Source: DATEPR01 sp036491115 | GTDB taxonomy: Bacteria; Actinomycetota; Actinomycetes; Mycobacteriales; Pseudonocardiaceae | Assembly: GCA_036491115.1 (NCBI GenBank) | Contig: DASXCQ010000059.1 | Span: 33,329-97,328 of the forward strand | Length of the DNA: 64,000 nucleotides | Reading direction: 5' to 3' | Part shown: one piece after another, positions 16,069-24,415 of the stretch | How the letters are laid out: every line of letters begins with the position of its first letter | Numbering within the stretch: position 1 is the stretch's first letter | Translations under genes and position numbers: made by a program | The notes under the pieces: generated by a model | Seen by the model: only the letters and a program-made list of their open reading frames with translations | Database searches by the model: none | What the model was told of the DNA's origin: nothing

Positions 16069-16770
16069 TCAGCGCTTGCTGTACTGAGGCGCCTTGCGGG
16101 CCTTCTTCAGGCCATACTTCTTGCGCTCCTTGACCCGGGCGTCCCTGGTCAGGAAGCCGGCCTTCTTCAGCGGCGGCCGGTCGTCGGGCTCGACCTCGAT
16201 CAGCGCCCGCGCGATGGCCAGCCGCAGCGCACCGGCCTGGCCGGTGATGCCGCCGCCGCGCAGGTTGGCGAACACGTCGAACGACTCGGGCTTCTCGACC
16301 GTCACCAGGGGCTCACGGATGAGCTGCTGGTGCACCTTGTTCGGGAAGTACTCCTCGAGGCTGCGGCCGTTGAGGCGGAACTTGCCGGTGCCGGGCACCA
16401 GGCGAACGCGGACGATGGCCTCCTTGCGGCGGCCGACGGTCTGCACGGGCTTGCCGGAGATGACCGGGCGGGACGCCGGCTTGGCGGACGCCTCCTCGGT
16501 GGCCTCGGCGGTGTCGGTGGCCTCGGTCGCGGCCTCGGCGGCGGGGGTCTCCACTGCCGGCTCGGCTGCCGGGGTCTCCGCTGCCGGGGTCTCCGCTGCC
16601 GGGGTCTCCGCTGCCGGGGTCTCCGCTGCCGGGGTCTCCGCTGCCGGGGTTTCGGTGGCCGGGGTTTCGGTGGCCGGGGTTTCGGTGGCCGGGGTTTCGG
16701 TGGCCGCGTCGACCGCGGTCTCCGTCTCCGGGGTGGTCACGTCTGCTGGAGTTTCGTCGGCGCTGGTCAC
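16069..16770 (-). CDS. rpsI: 30S ribosomal protein S9 with repeat-encoded N-terminal extension
   Basis: S9 sits in the small-subunit head and its C-terminal tail reaches the P-site tRNA. The core is normal (VGRRKEAIVRVRL ... RGGGITGQAGALRLAIARAL ... ending APQYSKR). At 233 residues it is about 100 longer than the E. coli protein. The excess is an N-terminal Thr/Glu/Pro/Ala-rich segment containing tandem PATET and PAAET units (about residues 25-70). The GTG start overlaps the rplM stop by four bases. The extension is presumably disordered on the ribosome surface. Confidence 0.95.
   Translation of the reverse strand: MTSADETPADVTTPETETAVDAATETPATETPATETPATETPAAETPAAETPAAETPAAETPAAETPAAEPAVETPAAEAATEATDTAEATEEASAKPASRPVISGKPVQTVGRRKEAIVRVRLVPGTGKFRLNGRSLEEYFPNKVHQQLIREPLVTVEKPESFDVFANLRGGGITGQAGALRLAIARALIEVEPDDRPPLKKAGFLTRDARVKERKKYGLKKARKAPQYSKR
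16565..16699 (-). repeat. Tandem 15-bp repeat inside rpsI
   Basis: Nine head-to-tail 15-bp units encode the PAAET/PATET pentapeptides of the S9 extension. Five units are identical on the plus strand (gctgccggggtctcc); the others vary at a few positions in two subgroups. In-frame units of this kind tend to expand and contract by slippage, so copy number may differ between strains. Confidence 0.9.
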
Positions 16771-17219
16771 CGGTTCACCTTGCTCTTGTCGGCGATCTGG
16801 TACGGCTGCGGATTCTGCGCCGTGTGCGGGTGCTCGGGCCCGGCGTAGACCTTCAGCTTGGCGGCCATCGCGCGGCCGAGACGGTTGTGCGGCAGCATGC
16901 CCTTGATCGTCTTCTCCAGCAGCCGCTCGGGCTGGGTGTCCAGCATGTCGCCGAACGACCGCTTGCGCAGACCGCCGGGATAGCCGCTGTGCCGGTAGAC
17001 GAACGCCTGGTCACGTTTGTTGCCGGTGAGGGCGACCTTCTCCGCGTTGACGATGACGACGTAGTCGCCGGTGTCCACGTGCGGGGCGTAGATGGGCTTG
17101 TGCTTGCCGCGCAGCAGCGTGGCGGCCTGCGTGGCAAGTCGGCCGAGGACCACGTCCTCGGCGTCGATCACATGCCAGGCGCGGGTCACCTCGCCGGCCT
17201 TCGGGCTGTACGTGCGCAC
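16767..17219 (-). CDS. rplM: 50S ribosomal protein L13
   Basis: L13 is an early-assembly large-subunit protein. The 150-residue product starts at GTG (RTYSPKAGEVTRAWHVIDA) and shows the family core LGRLAT..A..LRGKHK and GDYVVIVNAEKVALTGNK. It is the first gene of the rplM-rpsI operon, with a clear -35/-10 promoter about 80 bp upstream and a leader of roughly 75 nt. Confidence 0.96.
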   Translation of the reverse strand: MRTYSPKAGEVTRAWHVIDAEDVVLGRLATQAATLLRGKHKPIYAPHVDTGDYVVIVNAEKVALTGNKRDQAFVYRHSGYPGGLRKRSFGDMLDTQPERLLEKTIKGMLPHNRLGRAMAAKLKVYAGPEHPHTAQNPQPYQIADKSKVNR

Positions 17220-17300
17220 GGGTCTACCTCGTCGTCACTCTCGTCAGGGGCGTCATCGCGGTAACCGCACACTACGGGCAGCTCCGCACAACAACGTCAG

Positions 17301-17330
17301 AAGATACCTGGCACCGAACCGCAGGGTCAA
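17301..17330 (-). promoter_or_regulatory. rplM-rpsI promoter
   Basis: On the minus strand -35 TTGACC (17330-17325) and -10 TATCTT (17306-17301) are separated by 18 bp. The context GTTTTGACC ... CAGGTATCTT is shared with the rpsL promoter of this window, so both are probably read by the principal sigma factor at high level. Confidence 0.75.
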
Positions 17331-17379
17331 AACGGCCCCCGGGACCGGCACCTGACCAGTGTACCTGGCCGAACACGAC

Positions 17380-17410
17380 GGGACCCCGGAGGCACCGCCT
17401 CCGAGGTCCC
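17380..17410 (-). terminator. Hairpin terminator after the WXG100 pair
   Basis: An interrupted inverted repeat (GGGACC, GGAGGC, loop ACC, GCCTCC, GGTCCC) lies 20 bp beyond the stop of the second WXG100 gene. It separates that operon from the rplM promoter. Confidence 0.65.
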
Positions 17411-17430
17411 GCGCCGCACGTCCGGGGTGC

Positions 17431-17718
17431 TCAGCCCCACACCGCGGTGTTGGACTGCTCGGTCTGCTGGTACGAGTCGTGCGCCGCACCGACCGCGGTG
17501 CAGATGCGGGCCAGCACCGACTTGAGGTCCTCGGCCGAGTTGTTCCACTGCGTCTGGACGGCCTGGAACGAGTCGCTCGCGCCACCGGTCCACTGCCCGG
17601 ACAGCTTCGTGATGGCCGACTTCAGGGTCTCCAACTGGCCGTCGATGTTCTGCACCTGGCTGTTGATCTGGGTGGCCAGGTTGGAAATCGCGTCGAATCC
17701 GACCTTGATCTCGCTCAT
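17431..17718 (-). CDS. WXG100-family protein (ESAT-6/CFP-10-like), second of pair
   Basis: This 95-residue four-helix-bundle subunit has the turn motif WTGGASDSF (W at about residue 43), exactly the WXG position. It has no Sec signal. WXG100 proteins form heterodimers exported by the ESX machine, recognised by a YxxxD/E-type tail on one partner; here the tail has YQQTEQSNTAVWG, which is compatible. It corresponds in position to esxT/esxU beside the mycobacterial ESX-4 locus. The partner gene is 76 bp upstream. Confidence 0.9.
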   Translation of the reverse strand: MSEIKVGFDAISNLATQINSQVQNIDGQLETLKSAITKLSGQWTGGASDSFQAVQTQWNNSAEDLKSVLARICTAVGAAHDSYQQTEQSNTAVWG

Positions 17719-17794
17719 CGTTACCTCACTCCTGGGAAGTCTTCAGTGTTCTTGCCGTGATGTGGACTAGGGGACGGACGAGCCGTCGGTGTGC

Positions 17795-18103
17795 TCACAG
17801 ACCGCCGAGGAGCTTGCTCATCTCGCTCTGGTTGGACTCTTCCGACGCCTGGTAGGCCTTGTTGTTGCTGGTCATGGCTTCGGACATCTGCTGCAGGTTC
17901 TGGTTCAGCTTGGAGGCGTCCTCGTTGAACCGCTGCATGAGGTTGTTGAAGGCGGTCGCGGCGGAACCCGACCACGCGCCGGCGACCTGCTCGACCTCAC
18001 CCTGCAGGGCACGCAGGCTGGCGTTGAGCGACTCGTTCATCTCCTGCAGGCTCTGGACACCTGCCGTCATCTCCGAGGAACCGGTCGTGAACTGCTGCGC
18101 CAT
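17795..18103 (-). CDS. WXG100-family protein (ESAT-6/CFP-10-like), first of pair
   Basis: This 102-residue WXG100 protein has the motif AWSGSAATAF in the central turn and a C-terminal YQASEESNQSEM that fits a YxxxE export signal. A purine-rich GAAGGGAG precedes the ATG. The product probably pairs with the WXG100 protein encoded downstream and is the primary client of the neighbouring EccC ATPase. The 258 bp between this gene and the Hsp70-like gene upstream may hold its own promoter; none was identified with confidence. Confidence 0.9.
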   Translation of the reverse strand: MAQQFTTGSSEMTAGVQSLQEMNESLNASLRALQGEVEQVAGAWSGSAATAFNNLMQRFNEDASKLNQNLQQMSEAMTSNNKAYQASEESNQSEMSKLLGGL

Positions 18104-18361
18104 GAGGAATGGCTCCCTTCAGAAGTCTGTGGTCCGTACGTTCATCGTCCGTACGCCAACTACGACGTGAACCCTGCCATGACCGGTTCCACCGTGTCTC
18201 GGTTTTTCCGGAAGCCGTTGCGGGTGTAAACGTTCGCTGATGTAAATGTCGTCACGGGGTGATGTGCGAATGGAAAATACCCTCGTCATCGTCACCCGGC
18301 GGGGCGATCCGGCACCTCGATCCGGTGGTCCGAAGTGGACCCAGCGTTGTCACCCGATCGG

Positions 18362-20158
18362 TCAGTGGGTGATGGCCATCCCGGCCACGACCTGCTGGCA
18401 GGCTGCCTGTACTCTCGGCTGGTCGGTGGCCGGATACTGGCACCCGATGCTCACCTGCACGCTGCCCTGGAACAGCACGTACCAGTCGGCGGTCGCGTCG
18501 TTGCCCGGCTGTTGGTAGTAGGCCACGGTCCGATGTGCGAACGTCAACGACGGAGTGAAATTCCGATAGCCGGCCTGCTTGACCACGGGCCCCAATTGGC
18601 TCACCGCGCGGGCGCGATCCTTGGTGCTGTCGTAGGAAAGTCGAAATTCCCGGACGTAAATCGCATCGCCACCGGTGGGCGCGTTCGTAGGTGCGATCTG
18701 CACTTCCAGGTTCGGTGCGCTGCTGGCCGACTCGGCCCACCCCTTCGGCGTGGTGAACCGGTAGTCGTACTGGGCGATCAGGTGCTGGCCGGCCGGCGGG
18801 TTGAGCGCGGCGGGCGGCTGCGCGGCACCGCCACCACCCCCACGCGTCAGGACCACGATCAGCACCACCACCACGACGAGGACGACGGCACCTGCCCCCG
18901 CCAGGCGTTTGCGCCCACCGCGTCGAGCGGCCGGGGCAGCCGGCGCCGCGGCCGACACCGCCGGCCGCTGCCCGGCCTGCGGGTACGCCGGCATGGTGAC
19001 CGTGGGCTGCTCGCCGACGTCGCGCGCCACCGGACGCGGCACGGACAACCCGCCGGTGTGCAGCGGGTCCAGCGCGACCGCACGCAGCGCACCCCGCGCG
19101 ACCACGGTCTCCGGCTGGTCCAGTGTGGTCGGTATGACGCCGAGTCGCTGATAGACCAGCCGCGCGACCAGCGGGATCCGGCTGGACCCGCCGACCAGGA
19201 ACACCCCGGACAGCTGGTCGGGCCGCAGCCCGGCCTGGGCCACCGTCTCCACGGTCAGCGCGACCGCGCGGCGCAGCGGGACGTCGATCAGCCGTTCCAG
19301 GTCCTCCCGGGTGACGTGGGCGTCCGGGAACGGCGGCGGCATCGGCACGTCGGTGTAGGTGTGCCGGGACAGCGTCTCCTTGGCACCTCGGATGTCCTGG
19401 CGAAGCACCCGGCGGCGGCGGCGGTCGGACATCTCCCGGCCCTCGGTCAGTGCCCGCCAGTCGTCCCGGACCGTGTCCGACATCAGGGAACCGACGTGCT
19501 CCAGCAGCAACTGGTCGATGTCGGCTCCGCCGAAGTTCGGGTCGCCGTGCGTGGCGAGCACCGCGAACCCGGCCACCGCGTGGCCATGCTCCGCCTCGCC
19601 GGGCTGCTGCCGGCGCACCACGCTCACGTCCACCGTACCGCCGCCCAGGTCCAGCACGGCGAGCGCCGCACCGGGCGGCAGCGCGTGGCTGGCGGCATGG
19701 AACACCGCTGCCGCAACGGGTTCCGGCACCAGCGTGACCTCGGTGGCCAGCCCGGCACCGGCCTGGCGCAGCACGCGGGTGCGGATCGCGCCCCAGTCCG
19801 CGGGATGGGTGAGCACCAGCAGGTCCACCGGCGCGTTGCCGGCCAGCCTGCGAGCCTCGGTGACGGCCCTGCCGAGCACCGCCCGCACGACCTCGACCAC
19901 ACCGATCACGGTGTTGCCGAGCAGCAGTTCACCCTCGTCGACGCGTCGCTTCGGGTTCGGCTCGTAGCGGGACGGGTCGATGGCCGCCTGGCGTTCGGCC
20001 TCCTGGCCGACGAACAGGGTGCCGTCCACGGCGGCGAACACCGCGGACGGCACGATCGGCTGGCCGTCCACGACGACCACCTGCGGTTCCCGGCCGTCGA
20101 CCGAGACCGCGACACACGTGCTGGACGTACCGAAGTCGACGGCGACGTGCAGGCTCAT
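18362..20158 (-). CDS. Hsp70-like type VII secretion-associated membrane protein
   Basis: This 598-residue fusion has an actin/Hsp70 ATPase-like N-terminal domain (about 1-370: VDFGTSSTCVAV phosphate 1, LDLGGGTVDVSV phosphate 2, VGGSSRIPLVARL). A Pro/Ala linker follows, one transmembrane helix (about 418-437) after RRGGRKR, and an outside domain of about 160 residues resembling the type VII secretion-associated C-terminal family. There is no substrate-binding Hsp70 domain. It occupies the place of Rv3446c beside ESX-4. It may couple cytosolic ATP binding to an envelope event; the mechanism is unknown. Confidence 0.8.
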   Translation of the reverse strand: MSLHVAVDFGTSSTCVAVSVDGREPQVVVVDGQPIVPSAVFAAVDGTLFVGQEAERQAAIDPSRYEPNPKRRVDEGELLLGNTVIGVVEVVRAVLGRAVTEARRLAGNAPVDLLVLTHPADWGAIRTRVLRQAGAGLATEVTLVPEPVAAAVFHAASHALPPGAALAVLDLGGGTVDVSVVRRQQPGEAEHGHAVAGFAVLATHGDPNFGGADIDQLLLEHVGSLMSDTVRDDWRALTEGREMSDRRRRRVLRQDIRGAKETLSRHTYTDVPMPPPFPDAHVTREDLERLIDVPLRRAVALTVETVAQAGLRPDQLSGVFLVGGSSRIPLVARLVYQRLGVIPTTLDQPETVVARGALRAVALDPLHTGGLSVPRPVARDVGEQPTVTMPAYPQAGQRPAVSAAAPAAPAARRGGRKRLAGAGAVVLVVVVVLIVVLTRGGGGGAAQPPAALNPPAGQHLIAQYDYRFTTPKGWAESASSAPNLEVQIAPTNAPTGGDAIYVREFRLSYDSTKDRARAVSQLGPVVKQAGYRNFTPSLTFAHRTVAYYQQPGNDATADWYVLFQGSVQVSIGCQYPATDQPRVQAACQQVVAGMAITH

Positions 20159-20237
20159 CGGGGCTGTCCGATCGGCGATCCGGTCGGCGGCCTGGTGCTG
20201 GGCCCTGTCGTCGGCACGGCAGCAACCTTAGTGGGCC

Positions 20238-23200
20238 CTACTCGGGCTGCAGCCAGGCCACCTGCATCCGCTGCTGCCCCAGCTTGCGCGTCACGATGGT
20301 GCCCCGGCCGGGCGGTTGGGCGCTCGGTTTCACCGTGCCCCACAACACACCCTCGTCCTTGCTGCCGCTGCCGACCAGGCCGGGGCTGGAGATCTCCTTC
20401 AGCTTGCCGATCACCGGGTCGTAGGTGGACCGGGATGCGCCACCGGTGCGCCGCATGACCACCATGTGCAGTCCGACGTCCTTGGCCTGCGGCAGGAACT
20501 CCGACAGCGGCTGCAGCGGGTTGCCCGCCTGGGTGGCCACCAGGTCGTAGTCGTCGACGATCACGAACAGCTCCGGACCGTTCCACCAGGACCGGTTGCG
20601 CAGTTGCTCCTGGGTGACGTCCGGGCCGGGCAGCCTGCCGGTCATCGAGTTGTGGACGTCCTTCATGACGGTCTGCAACTGGTTGCCGGAGACCACGTAG
20701 CCGAGCAGGTGCTCGGTGTTGATGAACCCCAGCATGGTGCGCCGGTAGTCCACCAGGAGGATGACCGCCTCCTTGGGCGTGTAGTTGTGCGTGATGCCGC
20801 GCACGATGCAGCGCAGCAGGTTGGTCTTGCCGGACTCGCCGTCGGCGAACGCCACGAAGTGCGGTTCCGCGTCGAAGTCCAGGAACACCGTGGCGAGCTC
20901 GTCCTCGTTGACGCCGATCGGGACCATGTCCTTCTTCGGCAACTGGGCCGGGATCACCAACTGCTCGTAGGGCAGGACGTCGGGCAGCAGGCGCACCTTC
21001 GGCGCGTTCCGGCCGCGCCACGAGCCGCGGATCTTCGCGGCCGCGTCCTGCACGCCCGCGGCCACCGACTCCGGGTCGGTGGAGGCGTCGATGCGCGGCA
21101 GGCCGGTGAGGAAGTGCAGCTTGTCCCTGGTCAGACCGCGACCGGGACGGCCGGCCGGCACGTTCACCGCGACCCGGCGGTCCACATCGGACTCCGTGGG
21201 ATCGCCGAGACGCAGCTCGAACCGGGTGCCCAGCAGGTCCTTCAGCGCGGGCCGGATCTCCGCCCACCGGTTGGCCGCGACGACGAGGTGCACACCGTAG
21301 GACAGGCCCTGCGCGGCCAGCGCCACGACCTGCTGCTCCAGCTCCTCGAACTCCTGGCGGAAGTTCAGCCAGCCGTCCACCAGCAGGAAGGCGTCGCCGT
21401 GCAGGTCGTCGGGCAGTTCGCCGCGCCGCTTGCGGTTGCGGAACTCGGTCATCGAGTCGATCTGGTTGTCCCGGAAGCGGGCCTCGCGCTCGGCGACCAG
21501 GGTGGTCATCTCGGCGACCATCCGGCGGGCCAGGTCGGGGTCCAGCCGGCCGGCCACCCCGCCGACGTGCGGCACGCCGTTCAGCGTGGCCATCGTGCCG
21601 CCACCGAGGTCGAGGCAGTAGAACTGCACCTCTTCCGGCGTGTGCGTGACGGCCATGGACATGACCAGGGTGCGCAGCAGCATCGACTTGCCCGACTGCG
21701 GGCCGCCGACGACCGCACCGTGCCCGGCGGCACCGGAGAAGTCCGCCCACAGCAGGTCGCGGCGCTGCTCGAACGGCTTGTCCACCATGCCCAGCGGCAC
21801 CTGGAGCCGGCCGTTGCCGAAGAAGCCGGACGCGGACAGGCCCCGGTCGTCGGTGGGCTGCAGCGGCGGCAGGAACTGGTCGATGGACGGCGGCTCGTTC
21901 AGCGGCGGCAGCCACACCTCGTGTGCCGGCGGGCCCTGGCCGTTGAGCTTCTTGACGACCAGTTCCAGGTAGGTGGGCTCGTTCTTCTCCTCTTCCTTGG
22001 GCCGCGCGACCTCCCTGGCCCGCTCCGGTTCCTTCGGGATCTCCACGAAGTCCGGGACGAACAGCTTCGGCCTGCGGTCGCTGGTGATCGGCGCGGACGG
22101 CCCGGCCACCTGGATGCCAGACGGCCGGAACGGGCCGGACACGTAGGTGGCCTTGAACCGGGTCATCGGTTCGCCCTGCACGGCCAGGTAACCGGAACCC
22201 GGGATGGGCGGCAGCTCGAACGCGTCCGGCACGCCGATCGCCGCGCGGGACTCGGCGGCGGAGAACGTCTTCAGGCCGATCCGATAGGACAGGTAGGTGT
22301 CCAGACCACGCAGCTTGCCCTCCTCCAGGCGTTGCGAGGCCAGCAGCATGTGCATCTGCAGCGACCGGCCGACGCGGCCGATCTGCAGGAAGATGTCGAT
22401 GAAGTCGGGCTTGGCGGTCAGCATCTCGGAGAACTCGTCGATGCAGATGAACAGCGCCGGCAGCGGGTCGAGATCGGCGCCGTTCTCGCGCATCTTCTCG
22501 TAGTCCCACACGTTCTTGGCGTTCGCCTTGGCCAGCAGCTCCTGGCGGCGCGCCACCTCACCGGCGATGGCGTCCTTCATCCTGTCCACCAGGGTCAGGT
22601 CGCCGGCCAGGTTGGTGATGGTGGCCGCGACGTGCGGCGCCTGGTCGAAACCGAGGAACGTGGCGCCACCCTTGAAGTCCACCAGGATCATGTTCAGCGT
22701 GGCGCTGGAGTGGGTGGCCAGCATGGCCAGCACCAGCGTGCGCAGGAACTCGGACTTGCCGGAACCGGTGGCGCCGACGCACAGGCCGTGCGGGCCCATG
22801 CCCTCCATGGCCGCTTCCTTGATGTCCAGCTCGACCATCTGGCCGCTCTCGCCCAGGCCGAAGGGCACCCGGTAGCGGTCGCGCACCGGCCGGGGCCGCC
22901 ACGCCTGCTGCACGTCGAACGTGATCGGGTCGCCGTTGACGCCGAGCATCTCCAGCAGGTCGGCGTTGGCCGACAGCGGGTCCTCGTCGCCGGACTCGGC
23001 CTGCGCCCCCATCCGGTAGGGCGACAGGCGGCGGGCCAGCGCCTCGGCCTCGACGACGGTCATCGTGTCCGGACGACCGAACCACTCCACACCGCTGGCG
23101 CTGCGCGCGCCCAGCCTGCGGTCCTCCACCATCAGGCGCAGGCCGCGCCGGGAGGAGAGGCTGCCCAGCGAGTCGGACAGGTCCAGCAGGGTGACGCCGA

Positions 23201-24209
23201 CCAGGCCCTCCTCCAGGACGATGTGCTCCTCGCGGCTGACATCGCCGTCGTCGATGACGATCACGACGTGCGGGGCGTCGGTGAGCGGCGGGGCGTTGCG
23301 GGTGAACCGCTGCCGGTCGCGCAGTTCCTGCTCCAGGTACCGCTCGATCTGGCCGAGCGAGCCGGTGATCAGCCGCAGCGGGCCGATGCCGTCCACCAGG
23401 GACGGACTCTGCGCGTGCGGGAGCCACTTGGCCCACTCCCACTCCTGCTTCGCCCTGCCCGACGTGACCACGGCGATCAGCAGGTCGTCCGGGGTGTGGA
23501 AGGTGGCCATCTGGGCGAGCATCGCCCTGGCCAGGCCGCGGGTCTGGGTGCGCTCGCCCTGCAGGCCGACGGCGGCGAAGCTGCGCAGCGCGATGGACAC
23601 CGGCAGTTCCGGCACGATCGAGTGAGCGCGGACGAACCGGCGCAGCGCCAGCGTCGCGATCGGCTCCAGTTCCTCGACCGGACCGGTCTGCGGCGGCACC
23701 AGCCGGGTGTCCAGCCGCTGGGAACCGCGGCCGACGCGCAGGTGCATGAAGTCGGAGTCGGCGGCGCGGCGTTCCCACATCCGCCTGCTGGTGGCGATGG
23801 ACCACAGGGTCTGCGGGTCGGGGTGGACCCACTCGCGCTCGGCGCGCTGCTCCTCGGTGGACTCCCTGGCCCGTTCCCGCATCTGGCCGAGGTACCGCAG
23901 GTAGTCCTTGCGGTCCTCGTTCATCTCGGCCTTCTTGTTGCCCCGGCCGCCGCCGGCACCGAGCATGCCGACGCTGCCCATCATCATCATGCCGCCCATC
24001 AGCAGGGTGGTCGGGTTGTTCTTGCTGATGACGAACATGAAGGCCATCATCCCGATCGACATGAAGATCATCACGATCGGCAGGAACTTCATCAGGATGT
24101 TGCCCGGTATGGTGCGCGGCACCTCGGGCGGCGGTTCCAGATGCACCTCGCCACCGGGGCGGCGGGGTGCGGCGAGCCTCGCCGTCCGTTTGAACTGGAC
24201 CGTGCTCAC
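20238..24209 (-). CDS. eccC: Type VII secretion FtsK/SpoIIIE ATPase EccC
   Basis: EccC is the motor and substrate receptor of the ESX inner-membrane complex. The 1323-residue protein has two N-terminal transmembrane helices (about 39-90, methionine-rich). Three FtsK-type ATPase modules follow, with Walker A motifs GATGSGKSEF (about 480), GGPQSGKSML (about 833) and the more divergent DGESGKTNLL (about 1120). A Walker B-like ICIDEFSEML is in the first. It is a fused, single-chain EccC, not split CaCb. The GTG at 24209 (STVQFKR) was chosen because GGGAAGG lies at good distance and the family starts here. It is divergent from eccD. Confidence 0.95.
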   Translation of the reverse strand: MSTVQFKRTARLAAPRRPGGEVHLEPPPEVPRTIPGNILMKFLPIVMIFMSIGMMAFMFVISKNNPTTLLMGGMMMMGSVGMLGAGGGRGNKKAEMNEDRKDYLRYLGQMRERARESTEEQRAEREWVHPDPQTLWSIATSRRMWERRAADSDFMHLRVGRGSQRLDTRLVPPQTGPVEELEPIATLALRRFVRAHSIVPELPVSIALRSFAAVGLQGERTQTRGLARAMLAQMATFHTPDDLLIAVVTSGRAKQEWEWAKWLPHAQSPSLVDGIGPLRLITGSLGQIERYLEQELRDRQRFTRNAPPLTDAPHVVIVIDDGDVSREEHIVLEEGLVGVTLLDLSDSLGSLSSRRGLRLMVEDRRLGARSASGVEWFGRPDTMTVVEAEALARRLSPYRMGAQAESGDEDPLSANADLLEMLGVNGDPITFDVQQAWRPRPVRDRYRVPFGLGESGQMVELDIKEAAMEGMGPHGLCVGATGSGKSEFLRTLVLAMLATHSSATLNMILVDFKGGATFLGFDQAPHVAATITNLAGDLTLVDRMKDAIAGEVARRQELLAKANAKNVWDYEKMRENGADLDPLPALFICIDEFSEMLTAKPDFIDIFLQIGRVGRSLQMHMLLASQRLEEGKLRGLDTYLSYRIGLKTFSAAESRAAIGVPDAFELPPIPGSGYLAVQGEPMTRFKATYVSGPFRPSGIQVAGPSAPITSDRRPKLFVPDFVEIPKEPERAREVARPKEEEKNEPTYLELVVKKLNGQGPPAHEVWLPPLNEPPSIDQFLPPLQPTDDRGLSASGFFGNGRLQVPLGMVDKPFEQRRDLLWADFSGAAGHGAVVGGPQSGKSMLLRTLVMSMAVTHTPEEVQFYCLDLGGGTMATLNGVPHVGGVAGRLDPDLARRMVAEMTTLVAEREARFRDNQIDSMTEFRNRKRRGELPDDLHGDAFLLVDGWLNFRQEFEELEQQVVALAAQGLSYGVHLVVAANRWAEIRPALKDLLGTRFELRLGDPTESDVDRRVAVNVPAGRPGRGLTRDKLHFLTGLPRIDASTDPESVAAGVQDAAAKIRGSWRGRNAPKVRLLPDVLPYEQLVIPAQLPKKDMVPIGVNEDELATVFLDFDAEPHFVAFADGESGKTNLLRCIVRGITHNYTPKEAVILLVDYRRTMLGFINTEHLLGYVVSGNQLQTVMKDVHNSMTGRLPGPDVTQEQLRNRSWWNGPELFVIVDDYDLVATQAGNPLQPLSEFLPQAKDVGLHMVVMRRTGGASRSTYDPVIGKLKEISSPGLVGSGSKDEGVLWGTVKPSAQPPGRGTIVTRKLGQQRMQVAWLQPE

Positions 24210-24415
24210 GGCAGCAGACACCCTTCCCAGTCGAGCGGCGGCCACCGGCCGAGTGACCCGGAACCGACAAGTTGCCCCGAACCGTCCAACACGCCGGTCC
24301 GGTAAGGCCATACTAGGGGCGCTCACCACCCCGAGCGGTCGGTTCGACACAGTTGGGTACCGACCTGCCGGAGTGCGGATGCCAGGGATTCTCCAGGACC
24401 GGAAAGGGGCCGCTG

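Noticed and set aside
16565..16699. Tandem repeat as possible CRISPR array
   Set aside because: Units are 15 bp, contiguous without spacers, and in frame inside rpsI.
20316..24305. Very long open frame (about 1300 codons) on the plus strand opposite eccC
   Set aside because: It mirrors the codon structure of eccC in a GC-rich genome, is full of Arg, Gly, His and Gln, and shows no domain.
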